This document shows positions 8,875-17,113 of a stretch of DNA of 64,000 nt, one piece after another. The position numbers and the translations under genes are program-made. Positions within the stretch are counted from its first letter, which is position 1; the number at the start of each line of letters is the position of its first letter. A model generated the notes under the pieces. It was given only the letters and a program-made list of their open reading frames with translations. It did no database searches and was not told the origin of the DNA. Source of the DNA: Paraburkholderia bonniea (GTDB taxonomy: Bacteria > Pseudomonadota > Gammaproteobacteria > Burkholderiales > Burkholderiaceae); NCBI RefSeq assembly GCF_009455625.1, contig NZ_QPEQ01000001.1, positions 806,001 through 870,000 on the forward strand. Reading direction: 5' to 3'.

Positions 8875-9732
8875 TTACTGGATCAGCGACAGCACCATCT
8901 GGCTCATGCTGCTGCTTTGCTTGAGCATTGAGGTGCTGGCTTGCAGAAGGATTTGCTTCGAGGTCATGTTGGCGCTTTCAGACGCGTAGTCGACATCCAT
9001 CAAACGGCCTTGAGCGTCGGCGGTGTTGCTGGCCATGTTGCCCAGGTTGTTGTTGATGTGCGAGAGACGGTTTTGTACCGCACCGATTGCCGAGCGCGAA
9101 GTGCCGAGGGCGTCGATGGCGGCGTTGATCTTGTCGATTTGGTCGGCTGCGGTGCCTGCACCGGTAAGTTCGGTGCCTGCGCTGCCATCGTCGTAGCTCT
9201 TGCTGGCAGCCTTGAATGCTGTGCCGAGTGCTTCGATCTGAGACTTGAAGTTGACTTCCATGGTTTCGGCTTTGCTGGCACCGATCTGGAAGTTCATCTT
9301 GTCAGCGAGCTTGCCGCCATTGATGAGCTTTTCGCCGCCGTACGAGGTGTTGGTCATGATGTTGGACAACTCGCTGCCGAGTGCATCGTACTCAGCTTGC
9401 ATCGCGTTTTTGTCCTTGGCGGACGAAGAAGCATCAGCAGCTTGCGTAGCCAGATCCTTCATGCGCAGCAGCACGTTGCTAACTTCAGAGAATGCGCCGT
9501 CGGCGGTTTGCAGCATCGAGGTCGCGTTTTGCGTGTTTTGCATAGCGACGTTCATGCCGCGTGTTTGTGCTTGCAGACGCGTAGCGATCTGCAGGTCAGC
9601 TGCGCCGTCTTTGGCGGAGTTGATGCGAAAGCCAGTGCCCAGACGGGTCATCGACGTATCGGCTGCGGCACGTGTCTTGCCCAGAGTCCGCTGGATCGAC
9701 ATAGCTGCTGAATTGGTGTGCAGGCTCAACAT
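8875..9732 (-). CDS. Lateral-type flagellin (copy 3)
   Basis: 285 residues, closest to copy 1. Its N-terminal 140 residues are almost unchanged and the differences are concentrated at about residues 145-195 (for example EVNFKSQIEALGTAF against AVDLKAQIKLLDDSF). It keeps the flagellin hallmarks, including LGTGFRINSAKDGAADLQIA and the C-terminal SQMVLSLIQ. It is the first flagellin after the regulator genes and has its own sigma-28-like promoter. The upstream 240 bp repeat the upstream region of copy 1, which indicates a duplicated gene-plus-promoter unit. Confidence 0.97.
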   Translation of the reverse strand: MLSLHTNSAAMSIQRTLGKTRAAADTSMTRLGTGFRINSAKDGAADLQIATRLQAQTRGMNVAMQNTQNATSMLQTADGAFSEVSNVLLRMKDLATQAADASSSAKDKNAMQAEYDALGSELSNIMTNTSYGGEKLINGGKLADKMNFQIGASKAETMEVNFKSQIEALGTAFKAASKSYDDGSAGTELTGAGTAADQIDKINAAIDALGTSRSAIGAVQNRLSHINNNLGNMASNTADAQGRLMDVDYASESANMTSKQILLQASTSMLKQSSSMSQMVLSLIQ

Positions 9733-9975
9733 GGTGTTAGCTCCTTTGCTAGAGATTTGGGTCTATGAGGTAGATGGAAGCCAGCGGCAGGTTGTATTGC
9801 GCGGCTACACCTGAATAAAACGGCGCTGTTGCGGGATGTTTAAGTCGCTTGGCTGATTTTTATGCTGATTTTTATGCTGATTTTTATTTGGTATGACGGA
9901 TTAATTTTCAGATGGCTTTTGGTGAGGTGCTTTAAGCCCGCGCTGAAATAAAAACGGCCCGCATCAAGCGGGCCG
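9733..9975. repeat. Duplicated flagellin upstream region plus terminator
   Basis: This stretch is nearly identical to 7451-7681: the same ribosome site, the same sigma-28-like promoter and the same downstream hairpin. It carries one extra copy of a short TTTTTATGCTGAT unit. The far end contains a flagellin-type terminator (9946-9975) with no flagellin gene behind it. This suggests a further copy was lost or that the duplication stopped here. Confidence 0.8.
9817..9843 (-). promoter_or_regulatory. Sigma-28-like promoter of flagellin copy 3
   Basis: On the minus strand TTAAACAT-N11-GCCGTTTT lies about 85 bp before the ATG and is identical to the copy 1 promoter. FliA (23800-24522) is the likely sigma factor and FlgM (26846-27133) its antagonist. 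Confidence 0.75.
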
Positions 9976-10196
9976 CCGGTACTTCTCCTGCTGGTACTAC
10001 CGGTACATCTACTGCCGGTACTTCTCCTGCTGGTACTACCGGTACATCTACTACAGGTACAACTACCACGGGTACAACGGAGTGCTACATGGAACCGGTT
10101 CTCATCGGCTGGATCGCGCGGCGGGTCTATCTCAACTTCGCTCGAGCAAGCCTGAAAAATCCTGGCCAGGGTCAAGCAATATCTTTCGATACGTAA
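9936..10196 (+). pseudogene. Orphan 3' fragment of a Gly/Thr-rich repeat protein
   Basis: A plus-strand frame without a start codon runs to TAA at 10194. It encodes two 13-residue repeats, GTSPAGTTGTSTA and a near copy (9978-10016 and 10017-10055, 39 bp each). A Thr/Gly run follows, then a tail with CYMEPVLIGWIARRVYLN and ending AISFDT. Upstream the frame runs straight into the flagellin-type terminator hairpin, so the 5' part of the gene appears to have been replaced. I do not recognise the protein. It may also be non-coding repeat DNA. Confidence 0.35.
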
Positions 10197-10459
10197 GCTG
10201 GATTTAGCCGTTGGCGCTAGATCTTGCCGATGTCATCTGTAGAAAACGGCACCTGCTTCTCAGTTATTAAATGGTTTTGTATCGAGCATTAGAAATCTTC
10301 GTTTTTTAAGATTATTCTTAGGAAGTTTCCCAATAAGTTATCGGATAATTCTGCAAATTTTGTGGTTATTTAAAACGCATAGATTTGCTCACGCCGATCT
10401 TTCCGGATGATTTTCGGAGTGGATCGGTTCCGCAGTCAGTTTCCTGATGAGGGGCGGTA
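10197..10459. other. Intergenic region upstream of the regulator gene
   Basis: AT-rich leader of the two-component operon. An imperfect dyad, CCGATC at 10394-10399 with GATCGG at 10422-10427, lies about 35 bp before the start codon and could be a control site. I see no convincing sigma-28 or sigma-54 promoter. Confidence 0.3.
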
Positions 10460-11278
10460 ATGCGCATAGCGATTCTGGAAGATTCGATAGAACAGGCCAA
10501 CGCCGTGGCGGGCTGGCTTACCAAGGCGGGACATGAAGTGCTGGTGCGCCATGACGGCGACAGCTTTCTTGAACTGATTGAAAGTGAACAGGTTAACTTG
10601 CTGCTGCTCGACTGGGATGTGCCGGGCACCCCCGGCATTGAAGTGCTGCGTCTCACCCGGGAGCGTTTTTCGCATCTGCTGCCCGTCGTGATGATTACGC
10701 AGCACGATGACGAGGGCGATATCGTTCACGGTTTGAATTCCGGTGCCGATGATTATCTGTGCAAGCCCGTGCGTGAGCGCGAGCTGGTGGCGCGGGTTCA
10801 GGCCCAGTTGCGCAAGTATTTTCCCGAACTGGCTCGTGTGCCGACGCTGGAGGTGGGGCGTTATCTGCTGGATAGCGACGCGCGCAGCGTCACCGTGGAT
10901 GGGGTCAATGGCAAGAAAGTGCTGACGCTGTCCGCCCGTGAGTTTGATCTGGCGTTTTACCTCTTTCAGAATCTCGGCCGCATCGTCACCAAAGATGTGC
11001 TGATTAAGCAAATCTGGGGTGCCGTCGATCGTAAATACGATGCGACGCTGGCCACCTATGTCAGCAAGCTGCGCAGCGCACTTGAGCTGCGGGCGAAAAA
11101 CGAAGTGATCGTTTCCACTGTTTATAACTACGGCTACCGGCTTGAACGCGTGGCGCGCAGCCAGATGCCCGAGGCATCACGGATGCGGCTGACTGCGGCT
11201 GATGCCACTTCTGCCGCTTCTGCTGCAGCACCGGGCTCGTTGCGGGCGGCGCCGGGGCCGCGCGTGAGCCGCGCGTGA
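10460..11278 (+). CDS. OmpR/PhoB-family response regulator of the lateral flagellar cluster
   Basis: 272 residues. The receiver domain (1-120) has the acidic pair E7/D8, the phospho-acceptor D51 in LLLLDWDVPG, T80 and K102 in DDYLCKPV. The winged-helix DNA-binding domain (about 140-235) shows LTLSAREFDLAFYLFQNLGR and YVSKLRSAL with STVYNYGYRL. An Ala-rich tail follows. The start has a GGGGCGG-type site just upstream. A histidine kinase begins 70 bp downstream, so the pair forms one two-component system. By position it probably controls the flanking flagellar operons. Classical lateral clusters instead carry the sigma-54 activator LafK here. Confidence 0.93.
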   Translation: MRIAILEDSIEQANAVAGWLTKAGHEVLVRHDGDSFLELIESEQVNLLLLDWDVPGTPGIEVLRLTRERFSHLLPVVMITQHDDEGDIVHGLNSGADDYLCKPVRERELVARVQAQLRKYFPELARVPTLEVGRYLLDSDARSVTVDGVNGKKVLTLSAREFDLAFYLFQNLGRIVTKDVLIKQIWGAVDRKYDATLATYVSKLRSALELRAKNEVIVSTVYNYGYRLERVARSQMPEASRMRLTAADATSAASAAAPGSLRAAPGPRVSRA

Positions 11279-11348
11279 GGTCTCAGATGGTGGTGCCTGT
11301 GCTGGCTGCTTTGTGTCTTGCTTCGCGTCCTGCTCCGGAGGCGTTTTG

Positions 11349-13712
11349 ATGTCGTTCGTGCGTCGTTGGTTGCGGCGCTGCACGGTGCCTGGCGTGGTGC
11401 GGGTGATGTTCTTGCTGGGCATGCTGGCGCTCGCGGCCTTGAGTGGCCATCCTGGCGGCACCATGGCAACGGGTTCGCTCGATCGCGCCATGCTGGACGC
11501 CATGCGCAAGTGGCAGCCATCGGTACGCACCGATGGCGTCGCCGTCATCAATATCGACGAGAAAACGCTGCAGGCGGTGCCGGCTGAGAATTTGCCACAC
11601 GCTGCGAGCGAATTGCTCAAGTACGTCGACCACGCGCGCAGCGTGGTGATCGACCTGCCGTTCACGCCGAGTATCGAAGTCATTGGTATCGCCGATGCGC
11701 TGCGGCGCAACGGCCGCGTGGTGCTGGCGTTGCCCAGCATTGCCACCGGTAGCGACGGCCAGCCTTTGATGGGGCCACCTGAAACGCTGCGCAAGCATGC
11801 GGCGGGTTACGGCCATCGCACCGTGACGCTCGGGCATTACGGCGTGGTGAATGGTTTCGTGCCGTACCAGACGGTGGGGGCGCTGACGTATTCGCATGTC
11901 GCGCTGGAAGCGTTGCGGGTGGCTGGCGAGCCACTGCCATTCAAGCTGACTGATTTTGAGCAGCCGTATGCGTTGTCGCTCGGCGCGGACCGCACCATGG
12001 CCGTGATGCTGATGCTGCCGCGCGCGGCCAGCTTGCCGCAGTACTCCTTGATTGATGTGGTGGAAGGCCGGGTTGCGCCCGAAGCCTTTGCCGGAAAAAT
12101 CGTTTTTATCGGCCATACGGCATGGAAAGGCGAGGGCCAGTTCCGTGTGTCGTCACTCCATATGGATGCGGTCTCGCGTGCGGAGCTTGATGCACTGGTG
12201 ACGAGTGCGGTGATGTCCGGCGCGGTCGTGCGCGATCCGCCTTCGATGGTGACTGTGCCGGTGTATCTCGCGCTGGCGCTGGTGATGATGCTGATCTGCC
12301 GTTTCGTCACAGGGCACCGGATGCATTTCATCGCGCTGGGCTGGGGTCTGTTCGTGCTCTCGCTGCCGGTGCTGCTGTTCACTCAACGGATCTGGCTGCC
12401 GCTGGGTTTTCTGCCAGCCTCTTGCGTGATGATTTATGCCTTCTTCGCGTGGGAGCGGCTGGGCCGCACCTTTGCGCTGATGCGTGGCGAGATCCGTCAT
12501 CTGCGTCAAATCTCTGCTTCGCTTGGCAGCCCTTCTGCGGACACCTCGGTGCTTGAAAGTGGCGGCACGCTGCAAGACCTGAAAGCCGCGATGCGCGAAG
12601 TGCGGGCGTGGCAGAAGATGTACGTGGACATGATTAATCAGCTGCCCTACCCAGTCTTTATGGCGGTCGGTGGCCGCGTGTCGATCTGGAATGCAAAGGC
12701 GGCGGCCTTGCTGGAAAGCGGCCTTGAAACGAAGTCTCATGGCGCAGGCGTCACCCAGGCCGGGTTGGAGCAACTGGTGGCGGAAAGCCGTAGCGCTGAG
12801 CGGCCCGCCGTGCGTGAGATCGAACTAAAGGGCCGCACGCATGTGCTGCTGTGCGAGCCAATGCTGACGACGGATGCCTCGACGCCGCCGGTTAGCACTA
12901 CCCGGGCAGCGGGTGAGCCCGACGAAGCGTTGCATCTGATCTGCCTGATCGACACGGGTGAAAAGACCGATGCGGTATCCAATGACAAACAGATGCTGCG
13001 CCATATCGCGCACGATTTGCGTAGCCCGCTGACCACCATCCTTGCACTGATTGAGCGGCGTGGTGCTGAAACAGCGTCGGGCGTGGTGCGCAACGATCAT
13101 GTGTTTTTGCAGGATTTACGCGAGCAGGTGGATTACTCGCTGCGAGTGGCCAAAGATTTCATGCAGTTGTCGCGGGCTGAGCGCATGGACCGCAAGGTGT
13201 TCACGCCGGTCGCGTTTGTCGATATTGCGGTCGAAGCGATGGACCAGGTGTGGCTGGCCGCGAACCAGAAATCGATTGAACTGCTGGGGCCTGACAACGA
13301 AACCGGTTGCGAGCCGTATGTGCAGGGCAACCTCGACATGCTGCTGCGCGCGGTGGTGAATGTGCTGGATAACGCGATCAAGTATTCGCCGGAAAACACC
13401 GCGATCGAGGTGCGGATCGTGGCGACAGACGACGGGCAGTTTGCGTTGCATGTGATTGACCAGGGCATTGGCATGACGCCAGACACGATTGCGCGGCTAT
13501 ACGAGCCGTTCTTTCAGGCGGTGCGGCAGCGCGATGCCGAAGCAGGCGTGGGTCTCGGGCTGCCGTTTGTGCGCGCGGTGGTGGAGCGCCACGGCGGGAC
13601 GGTGGGCGTGAGCAGCGAACTGGGACGTGGCACGGATTTCTGGGTGCAATTGCCAAGCCTGCCTGGGGCGGAAGACATGCAGCAACTGCATGCCGGACCA
13701 CGCGCGGCCTGA
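11349..13712 (+). CDS. CHASE2-domain sensor histidine kinase
   Basis: 787 residues from the ATG at 11349, which has GGAGG 8 bases upstream; a longer GTG start at 11313 lacks such a site. Order of parts: one N-terminal membrane segment; an extracytoplasmic CHASE2 domain (about 35-290, with DGVAVINIDEKTL); three closely spaced membrane helices (about 297-370); a PAS-like segment (about 415-500); HisKA with the phospho-accepting His555 in HDLRSPL; and an ATPase domain with N675 (NVLDNAIKYSP), DQGIGMTP and GVGLGLPF. It presumably phosphorylates the upstream OmpR-type regulator in response to an unknown periplasmic or membrane signal. A strong terminator follows. Confidence 0.93.
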   Translation: MSFVRRWLRRCTVPGVVRVMFLLGMLALAALSGHPGGTMATGSLDRAMLDAMRKWQPSVRTDGVAVINIDEKTLQAVPAENLPHAASELLKYVDHARSVVIDLPFTPSIEVIGIADALRRNGRVVLALPSIATGSDGQPLMGPPETLRKHAAGYGHRTVTLGHYGVVNGFVPYQTVGALTYSHVALEALRVAGEPLPFKLTDFEQPYALSLGADRTMAVMLMLPRAASLPQYSLIDVVEGRVAPEAFAGKIVFIGHTAWKGEGQFRVSSLHMDAVSRAELDALVTSAVMSGAVVRDPPSMVTVPVYLALALVMMLICRFVTGHRMHFIALGWGLFVLSLPVLLFTQRIWLPLGFLPASCVMIYAFFAWERLGRTFALMRGEIRHLRQISASLGSPSADTSVLESGGTLQDLKAAMREVRAWQKMYVDMINQLPYPVFMAVGGRVSIWNAKAAALLESGLETKSHGAGVTQAGLEQLVAESRSAERPAVREIELKGRTHVLLCEPMLTTDASTPPVSTTRAAGEPDEALHLICLIDTGEKTDAVSNDKQMLRHIAHDLRSPLTTILALIERRGAETASGVVRNDHVFLQDLREQVDYSLRVAKDFMQLSRAERMDRKVFTPVAFVDIAVEAMDQVWLAANQKSIELLGPDNETGCEPYVQGNLDMLLRAVVNVLDNAIKYSPENTAIEVRIVATDDGQFALHVIDQGIGMTPDTIARLYEPFFQAVRQRDAEAGVGLGLPFVRAVVERHGGTVGVSSELGRGTDFWVQLPSLPGAEDMQQLHAGPRAA

Positions 13713-13798
13713 CACAGGGTTTTGGCTACGCGCATGCCTTGATACCTCGCTACCTCGCCGCTTTGAATCAGATTCAACTTCAGTATCAACTTCAGTAA

Positions 13799-13837
13799 AT
13801 GACCCGCTAGCCAGACGTTAGCGGGTCATTTTTTTGC
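13799..13837 (+). terminator. Terminator of the two-component operon
   Basis: An 11-bp stem (ATGACCCGCTA at 13799-13809, TAGCGGGTCAT at 13819-13829) is followed directly by a run of T. It separates the regulator/kinase operon from fliE. Confidence 0.9.
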
Positions 13838-14109
13838 TGCCATGCCAGCTGCACCAAGCTGCATCAACGCGAGCCCAGACAACTCGCCCAGCGTTTGCCT
13901 GCGGCCTCGCTAGCCTGCTGCTTTTCTCTTCCAGACCCCGCCACGTGGCCTTTGCGTCACGCATCGCGCATGCCTGCCTTCGGTGTTGCCGACGGTCTCA
14001 TTAATACGCCCCGTGCGCCATTTAGGTTCCGTTGAGGTTTATCGCCTGCGAGTACAGGGATCGACACAATTCATCGTTGTATTAAATCCATTTTTATCTG
14101 GGAGCAGTC
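13838..14109. other. Intergenic region before fliE
   Basis: About 270 bp without a credible reading frame. It must hold the promoter of the long fliE-to-fliJ operon. I could not find a clear sigma-28 or sigma-54 match on reading. Confidence 0.3.
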
Positions 14110-14433
14110 ATGAACGTTGAATCCCTTAGCCCGATGCTGACGTCGATCCTGACGCAAGGCACTCCGGCAGAGAGCGCCATCAGCGAAAACGCCGCGCCTC
14201 AAGCCGCCACGCCGGTGAACTTCACCGACACCTTCAAGCAAGCCCTGATGAATGTAGATGATCAGCAGCACCAGGCAAGCCAGAAAGTGGCCGCAGTAGA
14301 CCGTGGTGACAACGATGACCTGGTTGGCGCGATGCTTTCCAGCCAGCAGGCCAGCCTGTCGTTCTCAATGCTGATTCAAGTCAGAAACAAGATGATGAAT
14401 GCATTCGACGACATCATCAAAATGCAAGTCTAA
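14110..14433 (+). CDS. fliE: FliE, MS ring-rod junction protein
   Basis: 107 residues. The C-terminal half has the FliE pattern: FTDTFKQALMNVDDQQHQAS, a Gly/Asp loop, and SFSMLIQVRNKMMNAFDDI near the end. FliE connects the MS ring to the rod and is an early export substrate. It opens the fliE-F-G-H-I-J operon, with GGGAGCAG ahead of the ATG. fliF follows after 12 bp. Confidence 0.95.
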   Translation: MNVESLSPMLTSILTQGTPAESAISENAAPQAATPVNFTDTFKQALMNVDDQQHQASQKVAAVDRGDNDDLVGAMLSSQQASLSFSMLIQVRNKMMNAFDDIIKMQV

Positions 14434-14445
14434 CGAGACGTCACT

Positions 14446-16053
14446 GTGCTCGATAAATTCAAATCTCTGACCACGCGCTGGCTTCCCGCAGGCATCAAGC
14501 TGCCATCCTCCAGCGCGCTGATGAAGTTCATGCCCGTCGTGATTCTGGCGGTGTGTCTCACGGCGCTGGCGATGATGGTGATGAGCCATCAGGATGGCCA
14601 GTACAAGCCGTTATTTGGCAACCATGAAAAGGTGGTCGCTGCCGATCTGATGGCCGTGCTCGATGCGGAACATGTGCCGTACCGGTTGCATCCAGAAAGC
14701 GGCCAGGTGCTGGTGCCGGAGGCCCGCCTGGGCCAGGTGCGGATGCTGCTGGCAGCCAAAGGCGTAGTGGCCAAATTGCCCGCAGGCCTTGAGCAAGTCG
14801 ATAAAAGCGATCCGCTAGGCGTGAGCCAGTTTGTCCAGGATGTGCGCTTTCGGCGCGGCCTGGAAGGCGAGCTGACGCAAAGCATTGCCACGCTCGATCC
14901 GGTGGCTGCTGCCAGGGTGCATCTGTCGGTGGCGAAATCGTCGTCGTTCATTCTGGGCGATGGCGATAAAAGCAGCGCTTCGGTGGTGCTCACGCTCAAG
15001 CCAGGACGCAAGCTGACGAAAGACCAGGTGCAGGCGATTGTGTCGCTGGTGGCGGGCAGTGTGGCCAACCTCGATATGCAGCGCATCGCCGTGGTCGATC
15101 AGGCAGGCAATCATTTGTCCGCGCTGCTGGACCCCAATGCGTCTACTCCCGGCGACGACGAGATGAGCATGCGGATTCGTCAGGAAGCGCTGCGCAATAT
15201 TCAGGATCTGTTGCTGCCGTCACTTGGCGAAGGCCAGTTCCGCGCCAGCGTCACGGTGGATATCGACCACGACCGGATCGAAGAAACACGCGAGCAATAC
15301 GGCGAAGCACCCAAGGTGACACAGGAAGCCGTGCGCGAAGAAAGCGACAGCAATCCGATGGCCCTGGGCATTCCTGGCTCGCTCTCGAACCGCCCCGCGC
15401 CACCTTCGGCTGCCAGCGAACCGGCCACCTCGCGTGCCGCTCGCAATGCGCAAACGAGGCAGTACGCCTACGACCGCAACGTGACCCAGATCAAGCGCAG
15501 CCCAGCCCGGCTCAAGAAGCTGAGCGTGGCCGTGGTGCTGAACAATGCCGCTGCGCCCGATCAAGCCAAAGGCTGGAGCCCAGCGCAACTGGAAAAGATC
15601 GACACGATCTTGCGTAACGGCCTGGGCCTGGACAAGGAACGTCAGGATAGCCTGGTGGTATCGGCTCTCGATTTCCGCCAGCAAGCACTGCCTGAAGCCA
15701 CGATCTGGTGGAAAGACCCGGACAACATCGTGTCATTTGCCACGGTGGGCGGCTATGCGCTGGCGGGCTTGTTGCTGATCTTCCTCGTGCTGCGGCCGCT
15801 GATCGGCGTGCTGCGCCAGTGGGTGGGGGCCCGGCAGGTAGCCGCCACTGCTGCGGCAGAACGCGCCGAGTTGCCACACCCGGCCGCAGTAGAGCAGGAC
15901 AGCCGTCCGCTGATGCTGCTGGACAACGATCCTGATTTACCGCCGATTGGCTCGGACGTCGATGTGCTGATCGAGCATCTCAAGCTGCTAGCGGGTCAAG
16001 ACCCGGAGCGTGTCGCCGAAGTCATCAAACCGTGGATCCGAAAAAATGGATAA
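14446..16053 (+). CDS. fliF: FliF, MS ring protein
   Basis: 535 residues, starting with GTG at 14446. Two membrane helices flank a large periplasmic part: MKFMPVVILAVCLTALAMMV (about 26-45) and VGGYALAGLLLIFLVLRPLI (about 431-450). Family motifs include LLAAKGVVAKLPAGLEQVDK and VRFRRGLEGELTQSIATLDP. The C-terminus (VAEVIKPWIRKNG) is the FliG-binding tail and ends inside the fliG start, an 8-bp overlap. FliF forms the membrane ring on which the rest of the basal body assembles. Confidence 0.97.
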   Translation: MLDKFKSLTTRWLPAGIKLPSSSALMKFMPVVILAVCLTALAMMVMSHQDGQYKPLFGNHEKVVAADLMAVLDAEHVPYRLHPESGQVLVPEARLGQVRMLLAAKGVVAKLPAGLEQVDKSDPLGVSQFVQDVRFRRGLEGELTQSIATLDPVAAARVHLSVAKSSSFILGDGDKSSASVVLTLKPGRKLTKDQVQAIVSLVAGSVANLDMQRIAVVDQAGNHLSALLDPNASTPGDDEMSMRIRQEALRNIQDLLLPSLGEGQFRASVTVDIDHDRIEETREQYGEAPKVTQEAVREESDSNPMALGIPGSLSNRPAPPSAASEPATSRAARNAQTRQYAYDRNVTQIKRSPARLKKLSVAVVLNNAAAPDQAKGWSPAQLEKIDTILRNGLGLDKERQDSLVVSALDFRQQALPEATIWWKDPDNIVSFATVGGYALAGLLLIFLVLRPLIGVLRQWVGARQVAATAAAERAELPHPAAVEQDSRPLMLLDNDPDLPPIGSDVDVLIEHLKLLAGQDPERVAEVIKPWIRKNG

Positions 16054-17113
16054 TCCGACCCAAGCTGCGCTTGCCGCACTCCCCGCGTCCGCCGCTCCGG
16101 TGGCTGACCAGGCCGCCAGTGCCGCACTCGAACTGTCTTCAGTCGAGCGCGCGGCCATCGTGCTGCTGAGCATGGGCGAAGAGCCCGCCGCTCACGTGCT
16201 GCGTTGCCTGTCACGCGAAGAGTTGCTCGACGTGACGCTCGCCATGTCGCGCATGAATGGCGTCAAGGTGAACGCGGTGCAAAAAACCATTCATCAGTTC
16301 TTCGATTCTTTTCGTGCGCAAAGCAGCGTGCGTGGCGCATCACGTTCGTTCTTGCAGCGCTCGCTGGATATCGCGCTGGGTGGCGTAATTGCCAATAGCG
16401 TGCTGAACCGGATTTACGGCGATGTGATCGGGCCGAAGATGGCCCGGCTGCAATGGGCCCAGCCGCAATGGCTGGCTGACCGCCTGGCGCGCGAGCATGT
16501 GCGGATGCAGGCCATGTTCCTCGTATTCCTGCCACCCGAGCAGGCCAGCCAGGTGATTTACGCGTTGCCTGAAGCCAGCCGTGAGCGCGTGCTGCTCAAC
16601 ATCGCGCGGCTCAAGGAAATTGATTACGACTTGCTGCGCGATCTCGAAGCCGTAGTTGACCTGTGCCTGGATAACCTTGGCACGCAAAGCACGGCAGTTG
16701 AGGGCACACGCCAGCTCGCGCAGATCATCAACCGGATGCCTGGCGGGCAGATGGAGCTGGTCGAAATGCTGCGCGCTCACGACCCCGATCTGATCGCTGA
16801 AGTCGAAGAGCAAATCTACGACTTCGAGATTCTCGCGCGGCAAAACGACGCGACGATTGCCATCATCCTGGATCAGGTGGATAGCGAGTTGTGGGGTGTG
16901 GCCTTGAAGGGCGCTGCTCCCGCCTTGCCAGCCGCGCTGATGCGGGCGATGCCGCGCCGCTCGGTAATGGCGTTCGAAGAAATGCTGCGCCGCTCGCCGC
17001 CCGTGCCGATGAGCCGGGTCGAACAGGCGCGCCGCGAGGTGATGGAGCGGGTGAAAGAGCTGGCCGAAAACGGCGAGGTCGAACTGCAACTGGTTGCGGA
17101 GGAGGTGGTCTGA
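16046..17113 (+). CDS. fliG: FliG, motor switch protein
   Basis: 355 residues from the ATG at 16046, which overlaps the fliF end by 8 bp; a GTG start at 16010 would reach deeper into fliF. The N-terminal domain has ERAAIVLLSMGEEPAAHVLR, and the middle and C-terminal domains keep FEDL/DPDLIAEVEEQIYDFE-type helices and MPRRSVMAFEEML. FliG joins the MS ring to the C-ring and its C-terminal charged ridge meets the MotA stator. The normal pattern is recognisable but diverged, as expected for a secondary flagellum. Confidence 0.95.
   Translation: MDNPTQAALAALPASAAPVADQAASAALELSSVERAAIVLLSMGEEPAAHVLRCLSREELLDVTLAMSRMNGVKVNAVQKTIHQFFDSFRAQSSVRGASRSFLQRSLDIALGGVIANSVLNRIYGDVIGPKMARLQWAQPQWLADRLAREHVRMQAMFLVFLPPEQASQVIYALPEASRERVLLNIARLKEIDYDLLRDLEAVVDLCLDNLGTQSTAVEGTRQLAQIINRMPGGQMELVEMLRAHDPDLIAEVEEQIYDFEILARQNDATIAIILDQVDSELWGVALKGAAPALPAALMRAMPRRSVMAFEEMLRRSPPVPMSRVEQARREVMERVKELAENGEVELQLVAEEVV

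Noticed and set aside
8941..9711. 256-codon plus-strand frame opposite flagellin copy 3 (similar frames oppose copies 1 and 2)
   Set aside because: Long antisense frames are expected from GC-rich codon bias. The minus strand encodes clear flagellin.
9840..10175. Minus-strand 111-codon frame with Cys/Ser/Arg repeats
   Set aside because: It runs through a flagellin-type terminator hairpin and the sigma-28 promoter region of copy 3, and its composition looks like the antisense of a repeat.
16891..17112. Upstream extension of fliH over the end of fliG
   Set aside because: The ATG at 17113 has a GGAGG site and TGATG coupling with fliG, while the extension is antisense-like Arg/Gly-rich sequence inside a conserved gene.
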